Shown here in pieces: positions 1-5,514 of a DNA stretch of 12,039 nucleotides; the stretch's first letter is position 1; the number at the start of each line of letters is the position of its first letter. The notes under the pieces are model-generated. The model was not told the origin of the DNA. It did not search any database and saw only the letters and a program-made list of their open reading frames with translations. Origin of the DNA: Butyricicoccus sp. (GTDB taxonomy: Bacteria > Bacillota > Clostridia > Oscillospirales > Butyricicoccaceae); the NCBI GenBank assembly GCA_031293105.1, contig JAUMSA010000324.1, positions 1 to 12,039 on the forward strand, read 5' to 3'. The translations under genes were made by a program, and so were the position numbers.

Positions 1-46
1 ATAGTATAGCACAAAAAGGGTTAAGAAAACGCAAAGAAAAATCCAC

Positions 47-75
47 TTGACAGCTGCTTATCAAAGATGTATTAT
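47..75 (+). promoter_or_regulatory. Sigma-A promoter of the SPFH operon
   Basis: A perfect -35 box TTGACA (47-52) is followed after exactly 17 bases by TATTAT (70-75), a five-of-six match to the -10 consensus. Transcription should start near position 82, giving a leader of about 36 nt before the ATG at 118. Because the in-frame ATG at 67 lies inside this promoter, it cannot be the start of the downstream gene. Confidence 0.85.
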
Positions 76-78
76 GAT

Positions 79-95
79 GATATCAAATTGATATC
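79..95. promoter_or_regulatory. Operator-like perfect palindrome at the transcription start
   Basis: GATATCAA and TTGATATC form a perfect inverted repeat with 8-bp arms around one central A. It begins 3 bases after the -10 box and covers the expected +1, where a bound repressor would block RNA polymerase. The arms are too AT-rich and the loop too short (1 nt) for a terminator. The ligand is not known. The RHH protein encoded as third gene of the same operon is a candidate autoregulator, which is inference only. Confidence 0.55.
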
Positions 96-117
96 GACAA
101 CAAAGGAGTGGATTCAA

Positions 118-1134
118 ATGACACAGCAGAAAACAACCTACGAGGAAAAGCTCCTCCGGGCGGGCAGCGGCATGGCGGTGCTGGTGCTCAACATTGTGCT
201 GATGCTGGCGGCGGTGGCCGGCATCGTATTTAGCGCCATCCGGCTGTCGAACGACGGGGCCAGCGGCGGTATGATTGCCTTGCTGGTGGTGTGCATCTTC
301 TATTGGTGCCTGCCGTGCTGGTTGCTGTTTGCGGGCATCAAGGTGCTGGGGCCCAACGAAGCGCTGGTTCTGACCCTGTTCGGCAAGTACATCGGCACGC
401 TCAAGGGCGAGGGCATTTTCTTTGTCAACCCGTTTTGCAGTGCGGTCAATCCGGCGGCCCAGACCGCAAGCGAAGCGGCACTGAGCAAACTGTCCAAGGA
501 GGAAAACCCGTCGAGCGGCAAGATCGTCAAGGCGGCTTCCATGAGCAAAAAGCTGTCGCTCAAGACCATGACGCTCAACAATGACAAGCAGAAGATCAAC
601 GACCTGCTCGGCAATCCGATTGTCATTGGCATCGCGGTCATCTGGCACATCGAGGACACGGCCAAGGCGGTGTTTGCGGTGGACAATTACCAGGAGTTCC
701 TGTCCATCCAGTCGGACGCCGCGCTGCGCAACACCGTGCGGCTGTACCCCTATGACGTATCCGAGGGCGGCGACGAAAAGAGCCTGCGCGGCTCGGCACA
801 GGAGATCGCCGGCGTACTGGCTACCGAAATCCAGAAGCGCGTCGAATGCGCGGGCCTGAAAATCGAGGAAGCCCGCATCACGACACTCGCCTATGCGCCC
901 GAGATCGCGGCTGCCATGCTCCAGCGGCAGCAGGCCAGCGCGGTCGTCGATGCGCGCAAGATGATCGTAGAAGGTGCGGTCGGCATGGTCGAGATGGCGC
1001 TCGACGAGCTCAGCCGCAAGAAGGTGGTCGACCTGGACGACGAGCGCAAGGCGCAGATGGTTTCCAACCTGATGGTCGTATTGGGCGCCGGAAAGGATGC
1101 GCAACCGGTTGTCAACTCGGGTTCCATCTATTAA
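118..1134 (+). CDS. SPFH/band-7 domain membrane protein (stomatin/flotillin superfamily)
   Basis: 338 residues. The start is the ATG at 118, preceded by AAGGAG (103-108) at good spacing; an upstream in-frame ATG at 67 is inside the promoter. Two hydrophobic segments (about 19-42 and 52-75) anchor the N-terminus. They are followed by an SPFH core (about 76-280), visible as the run GPNEALVLTLFGKYIGTLKGEG (79-100, quoted here by span) and IVIGIAVIWHI near 168-178, then NYQEFLSIQSDAALRN at 190-205. A helical, Ala/Glu-rich tail (225-325) fits the oligomerising coiled coil of this superfamily. SPFH proteins form large ring-like assemblies that organise membrane microdomains or control membrane proteases; the specific role here is unknown. 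It is the first gene of an operon with a small membrane protein (24-nt gap) and an RHH protein. No protease or NfeD partner is adjacent. Confidence 0.88.
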   Translation: MTQQKTTYEEKLLRAGSGMAVLVLNIVLMLAAVAGIVFSAIRLSNDGASGGMIALLVVCIFYWCLPCWLLFAGIKVLGPNEALVLTLFGKYIGTLKGEGIFFVNPFCSAVNPAAQTASEAALSKLSKEENPSSGKIVKAASMSKKLSLKTMTLNNDKQKINDLLGNPIVIGIAVIWHIEDTAKAVFAVDNYQEFLSIQSDAALRNTVRLYPYDVSEGGDEKSLRGSAQEIAGVLATEIQKRVECAGLKIEEARITTLAYAPEIAAAMLQRQQASAVVDARKMIVEGAVGMVEMALDELSRKKVVDLDDERKAQMVSNLMVVLGAGKDAQPVVNSGSIY

Positions 1135-1158
1135 AATAAAAGAGAAGGGAGCACAGGT

Positions 1159-1416
1159 ATGCTGCTGGATTTGGTGATGGAGATCATCGTCACCGGTGTG
1201 GTGGAAGGCGCGCAGTGCCGCCGGGTTCCCTGGCCGGTGCGGATTATCCTGCTCGTGCTGATTGTAGCCTTTTTCGGTGGCGTGGGTGTGCTTTTGCTGG
1301 TCTGCGCCTTTGGAATGCGGGACGTATCGGTGTGGATGCGGCTGGTATGTCTCGTCGGCGGTGGGATGTGTCTTTTTTACGTGGGAAACAGTCTGCGGAA
1401 AGCGATTCGAAAGTAG
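1159..1416 (+). CDS. Small two-helix membrane protein, function unknown
   Basis: 85 residues, started by the ATG at 1159 with AGAAGGGA (1143-1150) as ribosome site. Two hydrophobic segments are visible (about 28-51 and 60-77). They are preceded by an amphipathic N-terminal stretch ending in EGAQCRRVPWPVR (16-28) and followed by a basic tail (LRKAIRK). The motif of a charged stretch, RRVP, then a membrane helix resembles small uncharacterised Firmicute membrane proteins I have seen, but I cannot assign a family. It lies between the SPFH gene and the RHH gene. Its stop codon (TAG, 1414-1416) overlaps the ribosome site of the next gene, so translation is probably coupled. A role as membrane partner of the SPFH assembly is inference. 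Confidence 0.75.
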   Translation: MLLDLVMEIIVTGVVEGAQCRRVPWPVRIILLVLIVAFFGGVGVLLLVCAFGMRDVSVWMRLVCLVGGGMCLFYVGNSLRKAIRK

Positions 1417-1420
1417 GAGG
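1415..1420 (+). promoter_or_regulatory. Ribosome binding site fixing the GTG start of the RHH gene
   Basis: AGGAGG lies 7 nt before GTG 1428 and overlaps the stop codon of the preceding gene. It marks a short gene that would otherwise be hidden in a longer, misleading open frame. Confidence 0.8.
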
Positions 1421-1427
1421 TGAGGCT

Positions 1428-1592
1428 GTGGCGGACAAGTCAAAAAAGCAGGTGCCGCTGCGGCTGTCTGCTTCCCTCTATGAGGAGATTGCCCGTTGGG
1501 CCGAGGATGAATTCCGTTCGGTCAATGGGCAGATCGAGTATCTTTTGACCGAGGCGGTGCGCCGCCGCAAAAAAGAGAAAAAAGAAGAATAG
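1428..1592 (+). CDS. Arc-like ribbon-helix-helix (RHH) DNA-binding protein
   Basis: 54 residues. The GTG at 1428 is chosen because AGGAGG (1415-1420) lies 7 nt upstream; the longer open frame upstream only shadows the preceding membrane-protein gene. The layout is that of an RHH domain: a short strand QVPLRLS (8-14), helix A SLYEEIARWAEDEF (16-29), a turn RSVNG (30-34), and helix B QIEYLLTEAVRRR (35-47). A very charged KKEKKEE tail follows. RHH proteins dimerise and insert their strands into the DNA major groove. Many are autorepressors, and the palindrome at this operon's promoter makes that attractive, though it is unproven. No toxin gene is adjacent, so I do not call it an antitoxin. It closes the operon; its stop touches the terminator stem. 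Confidence 0.8.
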   Translation: MADKSKKQVPLRLSASLYEEIARWAEDEFRSVNGQIEYLLTEAVRRRKKEKKEE

Positions 1593-1631
1593 CAAAGGCC
1601 CCGGATACTTTCATGTATCCGGGGCCTTTGC
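1592..1631. terminator. Bidirectional hairpin terminator between the RHH gene and azlD
   Basis: A perfect 17-bp stem (1592-1608 with 1615-1631, arm GCAAAGGCCCCGGATAC) closes a 6-base loop TTTCAT. It sits exactly between two convergent genes, with the RHH stop codon entering the left arm and the azlD stop starting one base after the right arm. For minus-strand transcripts the stem is followed by a long U-rich tract, the complement of the A-rich end of the RHH gene. For plus-strand transcripts only CUU follows, so termination that way relies more on the stem. Confidence 0.88.
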
Positions 1632-1967
1632 TTATGCAAACACCACTTGAATTAAGAACATATAAAAGACTGTCCCCAGCCCCATGGAAAGCAGGTTGTT
1701 GCGCTTCCAGCTGTGCAGCGCCGCCACAGCGGCGACCGCAATCAGTTCGGGCGCGCCATGCGGGTAGGTCATCGGCTGGATGCCTTTAAGGCAGTAAATA
1801 ACCAAAATCGCAATGATGGCGGGCGGCAGGACGCGGCCCAGATAGCGCACCGCATCGGGCACCTGTTTTTTGCCGCCAAACAGCAGGAACGCCGCCGCGC
1901 GTGTCAGGTAAGTACACACCGCCACCACGGCGATGATGGCGATGGATTGCGAAACCGGAATGGGCAT
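1632..1967 (-). CDS. azlD: AzlD, small subunit of branched-chain amino acid exporter
   Basis: 111 residues, almost all membrane: hydrophobic segments at about 6-27, 46-62, 73-87 and 92-110. The conserved AzlD feature TYLTRAAAFLLF (19-30) is present in the first helix. AzlD works with AzlC to export branched-chain amino acids; loss or gain of the pair alters azaleucine resistance in Bacillus. The ATG at 1967 is preferred over an upstream GTG at 1973 because GGAGG (1975-1979) is 7 nt from the ATG but only 1 nt from the GTG. It follows azlC with a 2-nt gap, so the two are translationally coupled. The length fits the family (about 100-115). Confidence 0.93.
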   Translation of the reverse strand: MPIPVSQSIAIIAVVAVCTYLTRAAAFLLFGGKKQVPDAVRYLGRVLPPAIIAILVIYCLKGIQPMTYPHGAPELIAVAAVAALHSWKRNNLLSMGLGTVFYMFLIQVVFA

Positions 1968-1969
1968 GC

Positions 1970-2665
1970 TCACACCTCCCCGGATGCACGGGACTCAATA
2001 TGTCCGCGGGTGTACAGCAGCAGTGCCACGGTGGCAAACAGGGCAGGCGGCAGGAAATTGTCCGCGCCAAAGATGCATAGCGACGCAAGCGCGCAGCCGC
2101 CGCCGATGATGGCTGGCAGGTGGCATTTGGACTCCTTCCATTGCTCGACAAAGATGACCACAAACAGGGCGGTCATGGCAAAATCAATGCCGGTCGTATC
2201 AAAGGTGATGAGTGAACCGAGCAGCGCGCCCAGCACACAGCCGGTCATCCAGTAGCAGTGATCGAGCACAGCAATGTAGAGCATCAGCCGCCGGCCGTCC
2301 ATGCCCTCCTGGGGCTTGACCAGGCAATGCAGCGAATAGGTTTCATCGGTCAGCGAATGAATCATATAAGGTTTCAAACGTCCTATGTTTTGGAAGCGTT
2401 CAATCAGGCTGAGCCCGTAAAAAACATGCCGGAAATTGATCATCAGGGTCATGAACGCGCTTTGCAGCAGGGAAGCGCCGCCGGTCAGCAGATTGATGAG
2501 CACAAACTGCATGGAACCGGCGTAACAGGTCAGGCTGATGAAGAAGGCCCAGATAAAATTGTACCCCGCGTTTTGCAGCAGAATGCCAAACGCAATGCCC
2601 ATGAACAGATAACCGAACAGCACCGGCAAGGACTGTATAAAGGCATACCGCAGTGTTTTTTGCAA
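1970..2665 (-). CDS. azlC: AzlC, large subunit of branched-chain amino acid exporter
   Basis: 231 residues from a TTG start at 2665, a normal AzlC length. The N-terminus then reads MQKTLRYAFIQSLPVLFGY, which matches the usual AzlC beginning. Family hallmarks are AGSMQFV (49-55), NFRHVFYGLSL (77-87), LTDETYSL (105-112) and the helix starting LDHCYWMTGCVLGALLG (134-150). About six to seven hydrophobic segments are visible. GGGGG (2673-2677) is 7 nt before the TTG. The alternative ATG at 2701 is part of the -10 box of the gene's own promoter and has no ribosome site, so it is rejected. AzlC with AzlD forms the exporter of leucine-type amino acids. Its ending overlaps the ribosome site of azlD. 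No regulator such as AzlB/Lrp is adjacent. Confidence 0.92.
   Translation of the reverse strand: MQKTLRYAFIQSLPVLFGYLFMGIAFGILLQNAGYNFIWAFFISLTCYAGSMQFVLINLLTGGASLLQSAFMTLMINFRHVFYGLSLIERFQNIGRLKPYMIHSLTDETYSLHCLVKPQEGMDGRRLMLYIAVLDHCYWMTGCVLGALLGSLITFDTTGIDFAMTALFVVIFVEQWKESKCHLPAIIGGGCALASLCIFGADNFLPPALFATVALLLYTRGHIESRASGEV
1975..1979 (-). promoter_or_regulatory. Ribosome binding site fixing the azlD start
   Basis: GGAGG on the minus strand, inside the last codons of azlC, lies 7 nt before ATG 1967. The alternative GTG at 1973 overlaps the azlC stop and is only 1 nt from the site, so it is unlikely to be used. Confidence 0.7.
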
Positions 2666-2672
2666 AAAAATT

Positions 2673-2677
2673 CCCCC
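2673..2677 (-). promoter_or_regulatory. Ribosome binding site fixing the TTG start of azlC
   Basis: A GGGGG run (context TGGGGGAA) on the minus strand lies 7 nt before the TTG at 2665. No such site precedes the ATG at 2701. Confidence 0.6.
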
Positions 2678-2699
2678 ACAAAAATATAGAATCGTTTTC

Positions 2700-2728
2700 A
2701 TTATAAGAGCAAAGCATCCGGATGTCAA
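2700..2728 (-). promoter_or_regulatory. Perfect consensus sigma-A promoter of azlCD
   Basis: On the minus strand TTGACA (2723-2728) is separated by exactly 17 bases from TATAAT (2700-2705). Both boxes match the consensus at all six positions. Transcription should start near 2693, giving a leader of about 27 nt before the TTG at 2665. No clear operator palindrome is seen around it, so it may be a strong, weakly regulated promoter or controlled by a factor whose site I cannot recognise. Confidence 0.92.
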
Positions 2729-2909
2729 ACGGCAGAAAGCGGCCGATTGGAAAGTTGTCACCAAATTTTCACAATTCGTCTTTGATGTTGATACATTTAT
2801 GATGCAAGAACGTAGTAAATTTATCCTACCACAAGGCTGCGCATAGGGAGTGCGTGTAACACAACAGCCGCCGACGGGTGGAGGCCGACGGTGGGGAAAG
2901 GAACCAATC

Positions 2910-4748
2910 ATGAATCAAGATTTGGAAAAGGACATCACCCCGCAGGCGGGCGGGGAAAGCGAAACCAACGCGCCACCTGAAGAAAATTTGGCGCTTACCG
3001 AAATTGAGGTGCCGGACGAAGGCGGTCTGGTGCGCAACCGATATGCCGACCAGATGAACAAACCCAAGCGGCAGTTGCCCAAGCCGGTCAAAATTGGCCT
3101 GACAGCGGTGATTCTCGCCGGATTGCTGGCTGGCGGCGTGTATCTGGTGCAAAAGACCCGGGAAAAGCCTGAAGAGTCGATCAGCAGCACCGCGTTTGCC
3201 TCGCGAGGCTTCTTGGAAACCTACATTGAAGGCGATGGCTCGGTGGCGGCCCGCAAACAGGTTGAGCTGGGCAAAGACCTCAAGGGCAAGGTAACCGAAG
3301 TGCTGGTGCAGCCCGGACAGATGGTCAAGACCGGTGATAAGCTGTTTGTCGTTAACCCGTCTGACACTCGCACGGAACTGGAAAATGCCAAAAAGGATTT
3401 GCAGGAAGCGCAGCGCGCGGTCGATGAAGCGGCATCCGGCGTGACGGCAGCACAAAAGAGCGTCTCCGAACTGACGGTCACGGCCCCGTTTTCTGGCAAG
3501 CTCCTCCCGCCCGAAGGGGAGGAAAAGCCCAAGACTTGGCGGGTCGGGGACGACCTGGCAGGCGGCACCACGCTGGGTCTTCTGGTCGACGACACGACCA
3601 TGAAGCTGCCGCTGTATTTCAGCTACGCCTATATCGATGACATCCGGCGCGGCGCATCGGCCAGCGTATCCATCCCGTCCAATATGTCCACGGTCAGCGG
3701 CACGGTGGAAGCGGTCGAGCAGGTGGAAAAGATCTCAGCTGACGGCACCCGTCTGTTCCGGGTGGTTCTATCGGTTCCCAATCCGGGCGTCCTGACCAAG
3801 GGTATGGTCGCAACCGCCCAGGTTGAGACGGCCAAGGGTCTGGTGATGCCGGCCGAAACCGGCACCCTGGAGTATAGCCGGGAAGAAAGCGTGACCGCCA
3901 AGCAGAGCGGCAGCATCACGCGCTTAAACGGCATGGCCTATTACCGGTTCAGCGCTGGTTCGGTCATCGTGCAGCAGAAAAACGACGAACTCAGCCGGGC
4001 GGTAGAAACTGCGCAGCGCACCCTGGCCAATCAGAAGCAGGCGATTGCCGACAAGCAAAAGCGTATTGATGAGTTGCAGAAGATGATTGCCGGCGCGACC
4101 GTGGTATCACCCATGGATGGCATGGTGCTCAAGATCGATACCGCCGTGGATGCCGAACTGGTGGGCGGCACTGCGCCGTGCGTGGTGGCGGATATGTCGT
4201 CGCTGGTGGTCAAGGCCCAGATTTCCATGACCGATGTCAGTGCGGTCAAGCCCGGACAGAAAGCAGCCATCACCTTGCAGAACGGCTCCGACGATGTGGG
4301 GCTGACCGGCACAGTGGAAAGCGTTTCGCTCCAGGCCAACGAAAATCAGGGCAACGGCAGTATGCCGACCTATACGGCCGTGATCGTACTGGACCCGCTG
4401 CCCGAAGATGTGTCGGTATCCATGGGTTACTATGTCACCTATAAGATTACCACCAACCAGGTCGAAGATTGTGTCATCATCCCCACCCAGGCGCTGGTGA
4501 ACACGGCCGAAGGCACGGCGGTCTTTGCCAAGCCGGCTGAGGGGCAGACGTTTGAGAGCACCATCGCCATCCCTGAGGGCGTGACCGATATCCCCAAGGG
4601 CTTTGTGCTGGTACCGGTGACGGTCGGCATCTCGGATAACACGAATGTGGAGATCGTGGACGGGATTGAAGATGGCACCGAAATCTTCCTGGCCGGACCG
4701 AAGGATATGTTTGAGCAGAACATGGGCGGCGAATTAGCGGTCGGCTAA
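2910..4748 (+). CDS. HlyD/MacA-family ABC-efflux adaptor with two tandem adaptor modules
   Basis: 612 residues from ATG 2910, with AAAGGA (2897-2902) 7 nt upstream. The order is: an acidic cytoplasmic N-terminus (1-60), one membrane helix (about 61-80, KIGLTAVILAGLLAGGVYLV), then an extracellular part. Module 1 has a lipoyl half (118-150, GKVTEVLVQPGQMVKTGDKL), a short coiled coil (151-188), the second lipoyl half (TVTAPFSGKLL, 189-199) and a beta-barrel (230-308). Module 2 repeats this: 325-358, a coiled coil 357-395, VVSPMDGMVLKI (398-409) and a barrel (432-514). A membrane-proximal domain follows (about 520-597, with VIIPTQALV and a GIEDGTEIFLAG end). Single-module relatives such as YknX or MacA are about 370-400 residues. 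Adaptors couple a MacB-type transporter to its substrate outside the membrane. The gene leads a four-gene operon; the 13-nt gap to the ATPase gene contains AAGGGGG. Confidence 0.9.
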   Translation: MNQDLEKDITPQAGGESETNAPPEENLALTEIEVPDEGGLVRNRYADQMNKPKRQLPKPVKIGLTAVILAGLLAGGVYLVQKTREKPEESISSTAFASRGFLETYIEGDGSVAARKQVELGKDLKGKVTEVLVQPGQMVKTGDKLFVVNPSDTRTELENAKKDLQEAQRAVDEAASGVTAAQKSVSELTVTAPFSGKLLPPEGEEKPKTWRVGDDLAGGTTLGLLVDDTTMKLPLYFSYAYIDDIRRGASASVSIPSNMSTVSGTVEAVEQVEKISADGTRLFRVVLSVPNPGVLTKGMVATAQVETAKGLVMPAETGTLEYSREESVTAKQSGSITRLNGMAYYRFSAGSVIVQQKNDELSRAVETAQRTLANQKQAIADKQKRIDELQKMIAGATVVSPMDGMVLKIDTAVDAELVGGTAPCVVADMSSLVVKAQISMTDVSAVKPGQKAAITLQNGSDDVGLTGTVESVSLQANENQGNGSMPTYTAVIVLDPLPEDVSVSMGYYVTYKITTNQVEDCVIIPTQALVNTAEGTAVFAKPAEGQTFESTIAIPEGVTDIPKGFVLVPVTVGISDNTNVEIVDGIEDGTEIFLAGPKDMFEQNMGGELAVG

Positions 4749-4761
4749 GGGGGCGCGAGCG

Positions 4762-5514
4762 ATGTTTGGCAGAAAGAAAAAGAACCAGCGCCCTGCGCCG
4801 TATGAAAGCGGCCTGCTGATCGATGTGCGGCAGATGAGTAAAATCTATCACGAAGGACGCGAAAACGAGGTGCGCGCCCTGGATGGCATCAGTTTGCAGG
4901 TCAAATGGGGCGAATTCCTGTGCATCCTGGGGCAATCGGGTTCGGGCAAATCGACCCTGATGAATATTTTAGGCTGCCTGGACATCCCGACCTATGGCAC
5001 CTATTACCTGGACGGCCACGCGGTGAGCGATATGAAGCCGTCGGTCCTGTCCGGTATCCGAAACCGGGAGATCGGCTTCATTTTCCAGGGCTTTAATCTC
5101 ATCCCGGCGCTTACGGCGGTGGAGAACGTCGAGCTGCCGCTCATCTATCGCGGCATGGGGGCAGCCGAGCGGCGCAAGCTGGCTTTGGACGCCCTGTGTG
5201 CGGTCGGTCTGGAAAAGCGCATTTTCCACCGGCCCACGGAGATGTCGGGCGGCCAGCAGCAGCGTGTGGCGATTGCCCGGGCGGTTGCCGCCCGGCCGCC
5301 GATTATCATGGCCGACGAACCGACCGGCAATTTGGACTCTCGTTCGGGCGCAGAGATCATGCGGCAGCTTGTGACCCTCAACCGGCAAGGGACCTCCATT
5401 ATTTTGATTACGCACGACAACGAATTGGCGGAAGTTGCGCAGCGGATCATCACCATCCAGGACGGACATATTATCTCTGACCGTCCGGGGAAAGGAGGCG
5501 CGGCAATCCTATGA
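4762..5514 (+). CDS. MacB/LolD-type ABC transporter ATP-binding protein
   Basis: 250 residues. All nucleotide-binding motifs are intact: Walker A GQSGSGKS (57-64), Q-loop Q109 in FQGFNLIPALTAVENVELPL, signature MSGGQQQR (161-168, Met in place of the usual Leu), Walker B IIMADEP (181-187, with catalytic E186), the GNLD D-loop (189-192) and the switch histidine H218 in ITHDN. The sequence FNLIPALTAVENVELPLIYRG and the DEPTGNLDS run are typical of the MacB/LolD/FtsE branch (the 3.A.1.122-type mechanotransmission transporters). A basic leader of about 18 residues precedes the domain. It powers the adjacent permease from the cytoplasm. Its TGA overlaps the permease ATG (ATGA), so translation of the two is coupled. 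Confidence 0.95.
   Translation: MFGRKKKNQRPAPYESGLLIDVRQMSKIYHEGRENEVRALDGISLQVKWGEFLCILGQSGSGKSTLMNILGCLDIPTYGTYYLDGHAVSDMKPSVLSGIRNREIGFIFQGFNLIPALTAVENVELPLIYRGMGAAERRKLALDALCAVGLEKRIFHRPTEMSGGQQQRVAIARAVAARPPIIMADEPTGNLDSRSGAEIMRQLVTLNRQGTSIILITHDNELAEVAQRIITIQDGHIISDRPGKGGAAIL

Larger units (their letters stand above)
2666..2909. other. Divergent intergenic region between azlC and the adaptor operon
   Basis: This 244-bp stretch holds the azlCD promoter on the minus strand. It must also contain the promoter of the plus-strand transporter operon. The AT-rich part (2750-2830) is the likely place, but I find no clear box pair; TTCACA (2768-2773) with TACATT (2792-2797) at 18-bp spacing is a weak candidate. 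Closer to the gene a short direct repeat GCCGACGG occurs at 2870-2877 and 2884-2891, 14 bp apart. No small ORF with a convincing ribosome site was seen. Confidence 0.6.

Noticed and set aside
79..95. The 17-bp palindrome as a transcription attenuator
   Set aside because: A one-base loop and AT-rich arms without a following U-tract do not make a stable terminator hairpin; an operator fits better.
61..1443. A 460-residue open frame on the minus strand opposite the SPFH operon
   Set aside because: It lies wholly antisense to three well-supported genes, has a His/Arg/Gln/Asp-rich composition typical of reading GC-rich codons backwards, crosses the promoter and shows no domain.
1428..1592. An antitoxin of a toxin-antitoxin pair
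   Set aside because: The RHH fold fits, but neither neighbour looks like a toxin: one is a two-helix membrane protein and the other side is a terminator.
2755..2797. A confident promoter for the adaptor operon
   Set aside because: TTGTCA, TTCACA and TTGATA all occur, but none is paired with a good -10 box at 16-18 bp; only a weak candidate is mentioned.
2702..2911. N-terminal extension of AzlC back to 2911
   Set aside because: It runs through the azlCD promoter, is not membrane-like and has no counterpart in the usual AzlC N-terminus.
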